Below the pieces are notes generated by a model. It ran no database searches, was not told where the DNA came from, and worked only from the letters and a program-made list of their open reading frames with translations. Shown in pieces: positions 28,782 to 38,426 of a stretch of 64,000 bases of DNA. This DNA comes from Streptomyces tuirus (GTDB taxonomy: Bacteria > Actinomycetota > Actinomycetes > Streptomycetales > Streptomycetaceae). The DNA lies in NCBI GenBank assembly GCA_018195615.1, contig JAGTPG010000002.1:4023501-4087500 (forward strand), given 5' to 3'. The position numbers were made by a program, and so were the translations under genes. The first letter of the stretch is position 1. The number at the start of each line of letters is the position of its first letter.

Positions 28782-28811
28782 GGACCCTGTCGCCTTCCGG
28801 CGACGGGGTCC
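28782..28811 (+). terminator. Terminator after fmdB-like gene
   Basis: GGACCCTGTCGCC-TTCC-GGCGACGGGGTCC forms a 13-bp stem (one G-U pair) with a four-base loop, 16 bp after the stop codon and before the MTA phosphorylase gene. Confidence 0.8.
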
Positions 28812-28843
28812 TCGGCGTTTCCGCCTGCGGTTAGGGTGCGGAC

Positions 28844-29747
28844 ATGGAGAACAAGGCGAACGTGGCGGACGCGGCGGGCTCGACGGACCCGGCGGGCTCG
28901 ACGGACTCGGCGGACCAGGGCAGTGCCGGGATCGGCGTCATAGGCGGCTCCGGCTTCTACTCCTTCCTCGACGACGTGACCGAGATCCAGGTCGACACCC
29001 CGTACGGGCCGCCCAGCGACTCGCTCTTCCTCGGTGAGGTCGCCGGCCGGCGGGTCGCCTTCCTTCCCGGCACGGGCGGGGCCACCACCTGCCGCCGCAC
29101 CGGATCAACTACCGGGCCAACCTGTGGGCGCTGCGGTCGGTCGGCGTACGCCAGGTGCTCGCCCCGTGCGCGGTGGGCGGTCTGCGTCCCGAGTACGGCC
29201 CGGGCACCCTGCTGGTGCCGGACCAGCTGGTCGACCGCACCAAGTCCCGGGCGAACACCTACTTCGACGGGCTGCCGCTGCCCGACGGCACTGTGCCGAA
29301 CGTGGTGCACGTGTCCCTGGCCGACCCCTACTGCCCCGCGGGGCGCGCGGTCGCGCTGAAGGCGGCGCGCGGCCGGGACTGGGAGCCGGTGGACGGCGGC
29401 ACGCTGGTCGTCGTCGAGGGGCCGCGCTTCTCGACCCGTGCGGAATCGTTGTGGCACCAGGCGCAGGGCTGGTCGGTGGTGGGCATGACCGGCCATCCCG
29501 AGGCGGCGCTCGCCCGTGAGCTGGAGCTCTGCTACACGTCCCTGACCCTGGTCACCGACCTCGACGCCGGTGCCGAGGCCGGGGAGGGCGTCTCGCACGA
29601 CGAGGTGCTGCGGGTGTTCGCGGCGAACGTGGACCGGATGCGGGGGTGCTGTTCGACGCGGTGGCGGGGCTGCCGGCGGAGGGGGAACGGGACTGTCTGT
29701 GTGCGGGGGCGCTGGGTGGGATGGATCCGGGGTTCGCGTTGCCGTAG
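28844..29747 (+). CDS. mtnP: S-methyl-5'-thioadenosine phosphorylase (two frameshifts)
   Basis: MTA/purine-nucleoside phosphorylase of the PNP family-2 type, about 301 residues, cleaving 5'-methylthioadenosine in methionine salvage. Motifs: IGVIGGSGFYSF (phosphate loop), PYGPPSD, and after the first break HRINYRANLWALR, VLAPCAVGGLRPEYGPG, VVVEGPRFSTRAES and VVGMTGHPEAALARELE. Breaks lie at about 29074 (LPGHGRGHH) and 29645 (VLFDAVAGLP); one missing base each gives the proper end. The first 26 residues contain a GSTDPAGSTDSAD repeat not in the family, so the true start could be later than the ATG at 28844. Confidence 0.9.
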
Positions 29748-29879
29748 CTGACGGTCCGGTGGTGGAACTCGCCGTTCGGGTGAGGGAGTTGTCCACAGGT
29801 CGGAGGTAGGTCCACAGGGCTGAGCGGGCGGCGGCGGGAAGCCTCATCGTGGGGAGCGCAAGCCGGTCCCTCGTCGCAG

Positions 29880-30482
29880 GTGGTGGTCTCCGTGTCCCTC
29901 GCTCGCTCCTCGCTCGTGCCCTCCTCGCCTTCCTGGTCCGTCGCCCCGTGCCCGCCCGGCCCCGAGGTGCCGGCGACCCGTGAGGTGCCGCGGTTCGATC
30001 CGGTACGGGTTCGCGGCCGGTCCCGGGCCGCCCGGCTCGTGCGGAACCGGCGGCGGGCCGTGGCGGTCGGGCTCGCGGTGACCGCGACCGCGCTGGTGGC
30101 GGCCGGACCGCGCGACGCCGACGGGGCTCGTGGCCGTCCCCGGGCGCGGCCTCCCGCGCACGCGGCCTCGGTGTCCGGGGAGCATCCCGCGCGGACGCGG
30201 GGTGCGCCGGGCGCAGTGACGGCCCCGGTCCGGATCGCCGATGCGGCCACCGTGCGGCTGCTGCGGCCCGGCGACCGGGTCGACGTCATCGCCGCCGAGG
30301 AGACGGCGGCGGGCGGTGACGCGCGGGTGGTCGCGCGCGGGGCCCGGGTGACGAAGGTGCCGGAACCTCTGGAGGGCGCGACCGACGGCGGGGCGCTGGT
30401 CGTGCTCTCGGTGCCGCGTGCCACCGCCGCCCGCCTCGCCGGGGCGAGCGCCACGGCTCGGTTGGCGGTGACCCTGTGGTGA
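29880..30482 (+). CDS. RcpC/CpaB-like SAF-domain protein
   Basis: Protein of about 200 residues with a single N-terminal membrane helix (about residues 60-75, AVAVGLAVTATALVAAG). After it comes an SAF/RcpC-type domain: VRIADAATVRLLRPGDRVDVIAA and ARVVARGARVTKVP. CpaB/RcpC proteins belong to Flp/tad pilus assembly, but no other pilus gene is nearby, so this is an orphan whose role is unknown. The first 50 residues are low complexity and the GTG at 29880 is uncertain. Intact. Confidence 0.75.
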   Translation: MVVSVSLARSSLVPSSPSWSVAPCPPGPEVPATREVPRFDPVRVRGRSRAARLVRNRRRAVAVGLAVTATALVAAGPRDADGARGRPRARPPAHAASVSGEHPARTRGAPGAVTAPVRIADAATVRLLRPGDRVDVIAAEETAAGGDARVVARGARVTKVPEPLEGATDGGALVVLSVPRATAARLAGASATARLAVTLW

Positions 30483-30605
30483 TTGCGTGCACGATCTCGT
30501 CAAGGCCCTCGTGCGAGGGACCTGGTTCCCCAGTTCGGCCCAACGGTGACGTAGGTTGCGGAGCGTTTTGTTCCACAAGCCGCGTGTGCGAGGAGAGGCC
30601 CCGAG

Positions 30606-31063
30606 GTGAGCGAGAAGAAGGAACCGAGCGTCTGGCAGGGCTTCAAGGCCTTCCTGATGCGCGGGAACGTCGTCGACCTGGCGGTGGCGGTGGTGATCGG
30701 CGCCGCGTTCACCAACATCGTCAACGCCGTGGTGAAGGGATCATCAACCCCGTCGTCGGTGCCATCGGGACGAAGAACCTCGACCACTACAGCTCGTGCC
30801 TGAGCTCGACCTGCGAGGGCGAGCAGGGCATCCGGATCCTGTGGGGTTCGGTCCTCGGCGCGGCCCTGAGCTTCGTGATCACCGCGACGGTCGTCTACTT
30901 CCTGATGGTCCTGCCCATGGCGAAGTACCTGGCCCGGCAGGAGGAGCGCCGCAAGGCGAAGGAAGGCACACAGGAGGTCATCGAGGTGACCGAGCTGGAG
31001 GTGCTCAAGGAGATCCGCGACGCGCTGGTCGCACAGCGCGGCTCCGGGCACGACCGGCGGTAG
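30606..31063 (+). CDS. mscL: Large-conductance mechanosensitive channel (one frameshift)
   Basis: MscL, about 152 residues, opens under membrane tension and releases solutes in hypo-osmotic shock. The N-terminal amphipathic helix WQGFKAFLMRGNVVDLAV is followed by helix 1 VAVVIGAAFTNIVNAVV. After the break come GIINPVVGAIGTKNLD, helix 2 LSFVITATVVYFLMVLPMA and a charged C-terminal helix TELEVLKEIRDAL. A missing G at about 30740 (VVKGIINP) accounts for the frame change. Start GTG at 30606. It is convergent with a small minus-strand gene. Confidence 0.93.
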
Positions 31064-31073
31064 CGCGGCTCCT

Positions 31074-31252
31074 TCAGAGGTGGTGGGGCGGCTTCTCGTC
31101 GAGGAAGCGCTTGAGGTCGTCCGCGCTGCCGCCGGTGCCGGTGCGCTCGCCCCAGCCGCGGTCGGTGTCGTCGGAGGACTGCTGGTCGAGCGGGTCGTCG
31201 AAGATCAGTGCCGGCTTCGGCGCGCGCGGCTCGGGTCGGGGGCGGTGCTCAT
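31074..31252 (-). CDS. Small hypothetical protein (one frameshift)
   Basis: Short protein of about 59 residues: MSTAPDPS then, after a missing base at about 31235, APKPALIFDDPLDQQSSDDT and SADDLKRFLDEKPPHHL. It is acidic, without membrane segments. I know no function. The coding signal (third-position GC) and the sensible join of the two frames make it likely real. It lies between mscL and ltrA, antisense to both. Confidence 0.65.
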
Positions 31253-31308
31253 GCGTCCAGGGTACGGTCGCGGAGAAAATCCCGGCGCCTTCTGTTGTGC
31301 TGGGAATC

Positions 31309-32537
31309 ATGACGTCCAGCCCTGCTCCCCCGCCCGCCCCCTCAGGCGCGCCAGGCGGCCGGGGCCCGCTGCGCCGGCTCCGTGCCCGCGGGCGCGACGA
31401 GGCACACCGAGCGGCCTCCCCACTGGAGCTCTTCTTCGACCTGTGCTTCGTGGTGGCCGTCGCCCAGGCCGGCATGCAGCTGGTGCACTCCGTCGCCGAG
31501 GGGCACGCCGGCGAGGGGATCCTCGACTACGCGATGGTGTTCTTCGCCCTGTGGTGGGCGTGGATGAACTTCACCTGGTTCGCCTCGGCGTACGACAACG
31601 ACGACGTGCTGTACCGGGTCGTCACGCTGGTGCAGATCGCGGGTGTGCTGGTCCTCGCGGCGGGGGTCTCGCGGGCGTTCGAGGAGCACGAGTTCCTCGT
31701 GGTCTGGCTGGGCTATCTGATCATGCGGCTGGCCCTGGCCGCGCAGTGGCTGCGGGCGGCCCGTGCCACCGAGGGCCCGGAGCGGACGACGGCCCTGCGC
31801 TACGCCGGTGGCGTACTGGCGTGCCAGGTCGGCTGGCTGGGGCTGCTGTTCCTGCCCGAGGGCGCCCGGCCGTGGTGGTTCCTGGCGATGGCGCTGCTGG
31901 AGATGTGCGTGCCGCCGCTCGCGGAGAAGGGCCATCAGACGTCCTGGCATCCCCGCCATATCGCGGAGCGGTACGGGCTGTTCACCATCATCGTGCTCGG
32001 CGAGACGATCGCCGCGGCCACGGTCGCGGTGAAGTCCGGCACCGACGAGAACGACGCCCTGGGCGAGCTCCTCCCCGTCGCGGCCGGGGGCTGCTGGTCA
32101 TCTTCGCCGCGTGGTGGATCTACTTCGCGGTGCCCATCCACGGCCATCTGCGCTCCAACCGGCAGGCGTTCCTGTGGGGCTACGGCCACTACCTGGTCTT
32201 CGCCTCGGCGGCCGCGATCGGGGCCGGCCTGGAGGTGGCGGTGGAGCAGACGGTCGGCGAGGCCCACATCTCCACGCTGGCCGCGTCGGCCGCCGTGACG
32301 CTGCCGACGGCCCTGTACCTGCTGACCTTGTGGGCCCTGCACTCGCGGCATTTCAAGGCGGGCATCGCCCAGCAGCTGGTGCTGCCGACGACGGCACTGC
32401 TGGTGATCTGCTGCACCTTCCTGGACGACTGGGCGGTGCTCGCGGCGGGCGTGGTCTGCGCGCTGTCGGTGGCGGCGGCAGAGACCCTGGCCACGCGCCC
32501 GGCACGAGGCCACGCCCTGCCGGACCGGGCGGGGTGA
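31309..32537 (+). CDS. Low temperature requirement protein A family (one frameshift)
   Basis: LtrA-family membrane protein of about 409 residues with around ten helices. The family signature SPLELFFDLCFVVAVAQ is near residue 45, followed by FALWWAWMNFTWFASAYDND, YLIMRLALAAQWLRAAR, ERYGLFTIIVLGETIAAA (LGE motif) and, after the break, LLVIFAAWWIYFA and GYGHYLVFASAAAIGAGLEV. One missing G at about 32090 restores the frame. Function unknown; the name comes from a Listeria cold-sensitive mutant. ATG at 31309. Confidence 0.9.
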
Positions 32538-32594
32538 CGCTGCCGGGGTGGCTGATGCCGTCCGTCGGGCCGCTGCTGGACAAGACTGTGTCTC

Positions 32595-33632
32595 ATGACA
32601 GTTGACGCTCTGGTGGACGCTCTGACGGATGTCTCCGGCCTGCGGGTGGGGCACGCGACTCGCACCGGTGACGGTTGGCTCACCGGCACCACGGTGGTGC
32701 TCGCCCCGGAGGGCGGGGCCGTGGCCGCCGTGGACGTGCGGGGCGGTGGTCCCGGCACCAAGGAGACGGACGCGCTGGACCCGCGCAACGTGGTGCGAAA
32801 GGTCGAGGCGGTCGTACTGACCGGCGGCAGCGCGTACGGGCTGGACTCGGCGTCGGGGGTGATGGCCTGGCTGGAGGAACGGGGGCGGGGGATCCGGGTC
32901 GGGGTGGACCCGGCGCATGTCGTGCCGGTGGTGCCCGCCGCCTGCGTCTTCGATCTGGGCGGGGCGGCGACTTCCGGGCCCGGCCGGACGCGGCCACCGG
33001 TCGCACTGCGGTCGAGGCGGCCGCCGCGAGCGAGCCCGGCGCACCGGTGCCAGAAGGGTGTGTGGGCGCCGGTACGGGGCGGTGGTCGGGGTGGTGAAGG
33101 GCGGCGTCGGCAGCGCGAGCACCGTGCTCGGCTCGGGATCACGGTGGCCGCGCTGGTGGTGGCCAACGCGGCGGGGTCGGTGGTGGATCCGGAGACGGGG
33201 GTGCTGTACGGGGAGTTGTTCCAGGGGCGGGTGGAGTATCCGGATGCGGAGGTCCACGAGGCCGCGCGGCGGCGTCTCGCCGAGACCGCGGCGCGGAGTG
33301 CGCCTCCGCCGCTCAACACCACGCTCGCGGTGGTCGCGACGGACGCGGACCTGTCGAAGGCGCAGGCGCAGAAGCTGGCCGGTACGGCGCACGACGGCAT
33401 CGCCCGGGCGGTGCGGCCGGTGCACCTCCTCAACGACGGGGACACGGTGTTCGCCCTGGCGACGGGAGACCGCGCCCTGGACACCGCGAACCCGCTCGCC
33501 CTCAACGAGATCCTCGCGGCGGGCGCGGACGTCGTGACCCGGGCGATCGTCCGGGCCGTACGCGCCGCGGAGCCGGTCGACGGTCCGGGCGGGGCGTGGC
33601 CGTCGTACGGGGAGTTGTACGCGGGCCGCTGA
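32595..33632 (+). CDS. P1/DmpA-type peptidase S58 (three frameshifts)
   Basis: About 346 residues of the L-aminopeptidase/D-esterase (DmpA) family, which self-cleaves to expose the nucleophile. Motifs: GLRVGHATR, DVRGGGPGTKETD, VLTGGSAYGLDSASGV, and GITVAALVVANAAGSVVDP where the cleavage and nucleophile region is expected, then PLNTTLAVVATDADLSKA. The central part is displaced twice and returns to the first frame after the third break: missing Gs at about 32960, 33073 and 33140. With these restored the middle reads GRTAVEAAAASEPG and VVGVVKGGVGSAST. Start ATG at 32595. Confidence 0.87.
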   Translation: MTVDALVDALTDVSGLRVGHATRTGDGWLTGTTVVLAPEGGAVAAVDVRGGGPGTKETDALDPRNVVRKVEAVVLTGGSAYGLDSASGVMAWLEERGRGIRVGVDPAHVVPVVPAACVFDLGGAATSGPGRTRPPVALRSRRPPRASPAHRCQKGVWAPVRGGGRGGEGRRRQREHRARLGITVAALVVANAAGSVVDPETGVLYGELFQGRVEYPDAEVHEAARRRLAETAARSAPPPLNTTLAVVATDADLSKAQAQKLAGTAHDGIARAVRPVHLLNDGDTVFALATGDRALDTANPLALNEILAAGADVVTRAIVRAVRAAEPVDGPGGAWPSYGELYAGR

Positions 33633-33797
33633 ACCGGCGGACGGATACAGCCAGTTCACAGCCATGCCGGACATTGTCCCGCCCTTGTAACGGTGATGTC
33701 GTTCCTGGCGGTCGGATGGAACCCGACCGGCCGCCCGGCCCCTCTTCCCTCACGTACTGGAGCGGATCACGCACATCACACCAACTGGGAGCAGCCC

Positions 33798-35014
33798 GTG
33801 ACAACGCCGGACATTGCAGCGCGGCGCACACTGGGGGCCTGTGCCGCCCTGATGGTCGGCGCCCTGACGCTCACCGCCTGCGGTGGCAGTGCCAACGCCA
33901 AGGACGACGAGAAGGGCGGCAACGACTCCGCCAAGACGTCCGTCGCGAAGATCGCCATCTCGGCGAAGGACGGCTCGACCGGCGCCTCCATCAACACGAC
34001 CGGCGTGAAGGTCAGCGACGGGAAGCTGACCGACGTGAAGATGACGGTGGCGGGCGGCGGTGAGGCCGTACCGGGCTCGGTCTCGGCCGACGGCAAGACC
34101 TGGAAGCCGAAGGAGCAGCTGGAGCGCGGGACGAAGTACCAGATATCGGCGACCGCGAAGGACGCCGAGGGCCGTACGGCCGCCGCCAACTCCATCTTCA
34201 CCACGGTGACGTCGGCGAACAGCTTCATCGGGACGTACACGCCGGACAACGGCACCACGGTCGGTGTGGGCATGCCCGTGTCGTTCACCTTCGACAAGGC
34301 GATCACCAACCGGAAGGCCGTGCAGTCGCACATCACGGTCACCTCCAGCAGCGGGCAGAAGGTGGTCGGGCACTGGTTCAACGGGCAGCGGCTCGACTTC
34401 CGGCCCGAGGAGTACTGGAAGGCCGGCTCCAAGGTCACGATGAAGATCGACCTGGACGGGGTCGAGGGCACGAACGGCGTCTTCGGCGTGCAGAAGAAGA
34501 CGGTCACCTTCACCGTCGGGCGCTCGCAGGTCTCCACGGTCGACGCCGACACGCAGACGATGACGGTCGTACGGGACGGCAAGACCCTCAAGACGATCCC
34601 GATCTCCGCGGGCAGCCCGGAGCACACCACGTACAACGGGCAGATGGTGATCTCCGAGAAGTTCGTGCAGACGCGGATGAACAGCCGGACGGTCGGGCTG
34701 GGCGGCGAGTACGACATCCCGGACGTGCCGCACGCCATGCGTCTGACGACGTCGGGCACGTTCATCCACGGCAACTACTGGTACAACAAGGGCAATCCGC
34801 CCTTCGGCCGCCAGGGCACCAGCCACGGCTGCGTCGGCCTCGCGGACGTCCAGGGCGCCGGGGGCAGCACGCCCGCGAAGTGGTTCTACGACAACTCGCT
34901 CATCGGGGACGTGGTGATCGTCAAGAACTCCCCGACAAGACGGTGGCGCCGGACAACGGGCTCAACGGCTGGAACATGGCATGGAGCCAGTGGGTCGCGG
35001 GCAGCGCCTCCTGA
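33798..35014 (+). CDS. Lipoprotein L,D-transpeptidase (YkuD) (one frameshift)
   Basis: Exported lipoprotein of about 405 residues that forms 3-3 peptidoglycan cross-links. A signal peptide ends in the lipobox LTACGG (lipidated Cys at about residue 29). Two Ig-like domains follow (about 50-250, with FTTVTSANSFIGTYTPDNGT). The YkuD catalytic domain has VSTVDADTQTMTVVRDGKTL, GTFIHGNYWYN and the active-site SHGCVGL. A missing C at about 34936 breaks the C-terminus; restored it ends WSQWVAGSAS. Start GTG at 33798 with GGGAG 6 bases upstream. Confidence 0.92.
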
Positions 35015-35056
35015 GGGGCTGAACGACAGGTCCCGCAGGGACTTTTGACGGACAGA

Positions 35057-35089
35057 ACGGGCCGTGCGGGAACTTTTCGCGCGGCCCGT
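35057..35089 (+). terminator. Terminator after L,D-transpeptidase
   Basis: ACGGGCCG and its complement CGGCCCGT form an 8-bp stem with a 17-base loop, followed by GCGTTTTCC. It lies 42 bp after the stop codon. Confidence 0.65.
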
Positions 35090-35121
35090 GCGTTTTCCTG
35101 GACGTACGTTTTCTCGGTTCC

Positions 35122-35136
35122 CGGACATGATGTCCG
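35122..35136. promoter_or_regulatory. Operator-like dyad upstream of DUF6227 gene
   Basis: CGGACAT-G-ATGTCCG is an inverted repeat of 7 bp around one base, 58 bp upstream of the TTG start and a few bases before a TACCGT -10-like element. Confidence 0.4.
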
Positions 35137-35193
35137 ACCGAGGGGCTACCGTATGCACCCACAAGGTGACATGCAGCAACGCCGGGAGAAACC

Positions 35194-35940
35194 TTGAGCG
35201 TTCCGTACGAGACGGCAGCGTACGAACCCCACGACTCGCCCGAGTCTCCGGAGGAGCACCTCGCGCGACTCCTCGGCCGCGCCCTGAACTCCTTCGAGTT
35301 GCCCGACGAGACGATAGGGCGGCTCGACTGCGCGCTGGCGCACGACGGATCGCTGCACTCCGCGCACCACAGCGCGGGCCTGCACCGGGAGACCTACCGG
35401 CACACCTGGCTGCTCGCCGACGGCTCGGCGCTCACGCTCTGGGAGCTCGTCCACAACACCGCACCGGGCAGCGAACCGCAGCACGAGGTGTATGTCGACG
35501 AGGAGGAGCTGCGCGCCGCCACCACGCGCCTGCCGCTGCCGCCGGACACCCCGGACTTCGAACTGCCGGTGACGGTGCAGCTGTCCCCGTTCCCCGCACC
35601 CCGGCACGCCTACGCCGGAGTCGACTCGGCGGACCACGCGCGCCGTTTACTGCGCCGCGCGGAGAACGCGGACCGGCCGGGCGCGGACACGGCGGCCCTG
35701 CTGGCCACGGCGTCCGGTCACCAGATCACCCAGGCTTTCGGCCGCCCGTGCCGCGCGGGCCGGGCGGGACTCGGCTTCTCGCTCTACGAGCACGCGTTCC
35801 TGCTGCGCGACGGCGAGGAGCTCTCCCTCTGGGAGGTGGAGCACACGGCGACGCCGGACGGGCGGCACATGTGCGAGGTGTACGTCAGCGAGGACGCGGC
35901 GCGCGAGGCGATGGAGCGGCGGGCGGCGCAGCGGTCCTAG
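35194..35940 (+). CDS. DUF6227 family protein
   Basis: Cytoplasmic protein of 248 residues typical of Streptomyces. It consists of two similar halves: a strand-rich segment TWLLADGSALTLWELVHNT with YVDEEELRAA, and later AFLLRDGEELSLWEVEHTA with YVSEDAAREAM. This repeat suggests an internal duplication. Function unknown. Start TTG at 35194 with GGGAG 5 bases upstream. The stop at 35938-35940 overlaps the stop of a small minus-strand gene. Intact. Confidence 0.85.
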   Translation: MSVPYETAAYEPHDSPESPEEHLARLLGRALNSFELPDETIGRLDCALAHDGSLHSAHHSAGLHRETYRHTWLLADGSALTLWELVHNTAPGSEPQHEVYVDEEELRAATTRLPLPPDTPDFELPVTVQLSPFPAPRHAYAGVDSADHARRLLRRAENADRPGADTAALLATASGHQITQAFGRPCRAGRAGLGFSLYEHAFLLRDGEELSLWEVEHTATPDGRHMCEVYVSEDAAREAMERRAAQRS

Positions 35941-36094
35941 AAGCCTCTGTCGCCCAGTTGCCGGACCAGCTCGGCGAAGGCTTCTCTCTCCTCGGGAGCC
36001 AGTTCCACGGACTCCGACCGGGGGCCCGTCTGCCGCTGCTGCGGGAGGGCGGGAGAGGGTGGCCTTCGGGCCACCGGGAGACGTGCTCGGGCAT
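35937..36094 (-). CDS. Small hypothetical protein (probable frameshift)
   Basis: Short reading frame of about 52 residues: MPEHVSRWPEGHPLPPSR, then after a frame change at about 36020 a convincing C-terminus ESVELAPEEREAFAELVRQL. The acidic amphipathic helix at the end and the codon bias suggest a real gene; no family is recognised. The stop overlaps that of the convergent DUF6227 gene. Confidence 0.5.
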
Positions 36095-36110
36095 GCGCCC
36101 CAGTAGACAC

Positions 36111-36140
36111 CACGGCCCGGGACTTCGGTCCCGGGCCGTG
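36111..36140. terminator. Hairpin with TTCG tetraloop
   Basis: CACGGCCCGGGAC-TTCG-GTCCCGGGCCGTG, a 13-bp perfect stem with a very stable TTCG loop and a following ATTTTCG. It lies between the small minus-strand ORF and the end of fruA. Confidence 0.8.
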
Positions 36141-36211
36141 ATTTTCGTGATCTATCTCGCAGGTGGCATGAACGGTTCACACGCCTCGAAAGGGGCGAAC
36201 CTCAGGCCTGT

Positions 36212-38277
36212 TCATGCCGCGACGGGCTGCTTCTTCTCCGCCCGGGCCGCGGTGTCCTCGCCGGAGGCCGGCGTGGCGCCGGGGCCGGCTTGCGCATGCC
36301 CTTCAGGACGACCACCAGCGCGGTCGTGACGCACACACCCGCGGCGATGGCGACCAGGTAGAGCAGCGGGTTGCCGATCAGCGGGACCACGAAGATGCCG
36401 CCGTGCGGGGCGCGCAGGGTGGCGCCGAAGGCCATCGACAGGGCGCCGGTGATCGCGCCGCCCACCATGGAGGCCGGGATGACGCGCAGCGGGTCGGCAG
36501 CGGCGAACGGGATCGCGCCCTCGGAGATGAAGGAGGCGCCGAGCACCCAGGCGGCCTTGCCGTTCTCGCGCTCGGTCTGGTTGAAGAGCTTGCTGCGGAC
36601 CGTGGTCGCGAGGGCCATCGCCAGCGGGGGCACCATGCCGGCCGCCATGACCGCCGCCATGATCTTCATCGCTGAGTCGCTGGGGTTGGACACCGCGATA
36701 CCGGCGGTGGCGAAGGTGTAGGCGACCTTGTTGACGGGGCCGCCGAGGTCGAAGCACATCATCAGGCCGAGGAGGGCGCCGAGCAGGATGGCGTTGCTGC
36801 CGGACAGGCCGTTCAGCCAGTCGGTCATGCCCTTCTGCGCCTCGGCGATGGGCTTGCCGATGACGACGAACATCAGGAATCCGACGATCGCCGAGGAGAT
36901 CAGCGGGATCACCACCACCGGCATGATGCCGCGCAGCGCCGCCGGGATGTTCACCTTCTGGATGGCCAGCACCACGCCACCGGCGATGAGACCGGCCGCG
37001 AGTCCGCCGAGGAAGCCGGCGTTGATGGTGAGGGCGATCGAGCCGCCGACGAAGCCGGGCACGAGACCGGGCCGGTCGGCCATGCCGTAGGCGATGTAGC
37101 CGGCGAGGACCGGGACGAGGAAGCCGAAGGCGACGCCGCCGATCTGGAAGAGCAGGGCCGCCCAGCTGTCGGCCTGCGTCCAGAGGAAGTGGTCCATCAC
37201 CGACGGGGCCTTGTCGACCTTGTAGCCGCCGATGGCGAAGCCGAGGGCGATCAGCAGACCGCCCGCCGCGACGAACGGCACCATGTAACTCACGCCGGAC
37301 ATCAGCCACTTGCGCAGCTTGGTGCCGTAGCCCTCGCCGGATTCGCCGCCGCGTTCCACCGGGGTGGCCGGGGCGGACCCGGCGCTGACCTCGCCTCGGG
37401 CGGCCTTCTCCCGGACCTCGGCGATGAGTTCGGCCGGGCGGTTGATGCCCGCCTTCACGCCGACGTCGACGGTCGGCTTGCCGGCGAACCGCTCCTTCTC
37501 CCGTACGGGCACGTCGTGGGCGAAGATCACGGCGTCCGCCGCCGCGATGACCGCAGGGTCGACCCGGGTGAAGCCGGCCGAGCCCTGCGGCTCGACGGTG
37601 ACCTCGACGCCCGCCTCACGGCCGGCGTTCTCCAGCGACTCGGCGGCCATGTAGGTGTGGGCGATGCCGGTGGGGCAGGAGGTGACGGCGACGATGCGGA
37701 ACGGGCGCTCCTCGCCGTCAGCGGTCTCTTCGTCTCCGGGAGTTTCGGTGACCGTGGCGGCGGCGGAAGAGGCCGCTCCCGCCGACGCCACGGTGTCTTC
37801 GGAACCCGCTTCCGCGGGCGCCTCGGCCTGGTCGGGCTCGTCGCCGCGGATCAGCGCCGCCGCGGCCGTCGCGTCGCCCACCGCGCGCAGGGCGTCGGTG
37901 AACTCGGTGTTCATCAGCTGCCGGGCCAGCGACGACAGGATCGTCAGGTGGGCGTCGTCGGCACCGGCCGGCGCGGCGATCAGGAAGATCAGGTCGGCGG
38001 GGCCGTCGGCCGCGCCGAAGTCGATGCCGTTCGCGCTGCGGCCGAAGGCGAGCGTCGGCTCGGTGACGTGCTCGCTGCGGCAGTGCGGGATGCCGATGCC
38101 GCCGTCGAGGCCGGTCGGCATCTGGGCCTCGCGGGCGGCCACGTCGGCGAGGAAGCCGTCCAGGTCGGTCACCCGGCCCAGGGCCACCATGCGCTCGGCG
38201 AGGGCGCGCGCCGCCGCTTCCTTGGTGTCGGCGGACAGGTCGAGATCGACCAGGTCCGCGGTGATCATGTCGCTCAT
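36212..38277 (-). CDS. fruA: Fructose PTS enzyme IIABC (one frameshift)
   Basis: Fructose permease of about 688 residues that phosphorylates fructose to fructose-1-phosphate while importing it. IIA domain (1-145): GGIGIPHCRSEHV carries the phospho-His. IIB (about 195-290): VAVTSCPTGIAHTYMAAESL carries the phospho-Cys. IIC (about 320-665): helices including VPFVAAGGLLIALGFAIGGY and SEGAIPFAAADPLRVIPASM. A missing base at about 36283 alters only the last 25 residues; restored, it ends AEKKQPVAA. Start ATG at 38277 with AAGGAG 6 bases upstream. It is last gene of the fru operon, coupled by ATGA to the preceding small ORF. Confidence 0.95.
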
Positions 38278-38426
38278 CGCGGGCTCCTTAGCACGCGTAT
38301 CGCCCGGGCAGTGGGGTGGGCGGGGAGGGGGACGGGGATGCGGTGGGGGGTGACGGGGGTGGGGGCCGGGAGTAACGGGCAGGCTCGCCGCTCATCGGCC
38401 GGTTCGTGCGGCTTGGCGTAGGTCAT
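38274..38426 (-). CDS. 50-aa proline-rich ORF coupling fruK to fruA
   Basis: The space between fruK and fruA is not empty. An ATG at 38426 overlaps the fruK stop as ATGA and opens a 50-codon frame, whose TGA overlaps the fruA ATG, again as ATGA. The product begins MTYAKPHEPADERR and continues as a Pro-rich chain with PAPTPVTPHRIPVPLPAHP. No family is recognised. Double 4-base overlap argues that it is translated, perhaps only to carry ribosomes from fruK to fruA. Composition alone is not convincing because the segment is C-rich. Confidence 0.5.
   Translation of the reverse strand: MTYAKPHEPADERRACPLLPAPTPVTPHRIPVPLPAHPTARAIRVLRSPR

Noticed and set aside
32595..33632. S58 gene as a single uninterrupted 345-residue protein
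   Set aside because: The middle third is out of frame; three one-base losses cancel so that the raw frame is open but the central sequence is nonsense.
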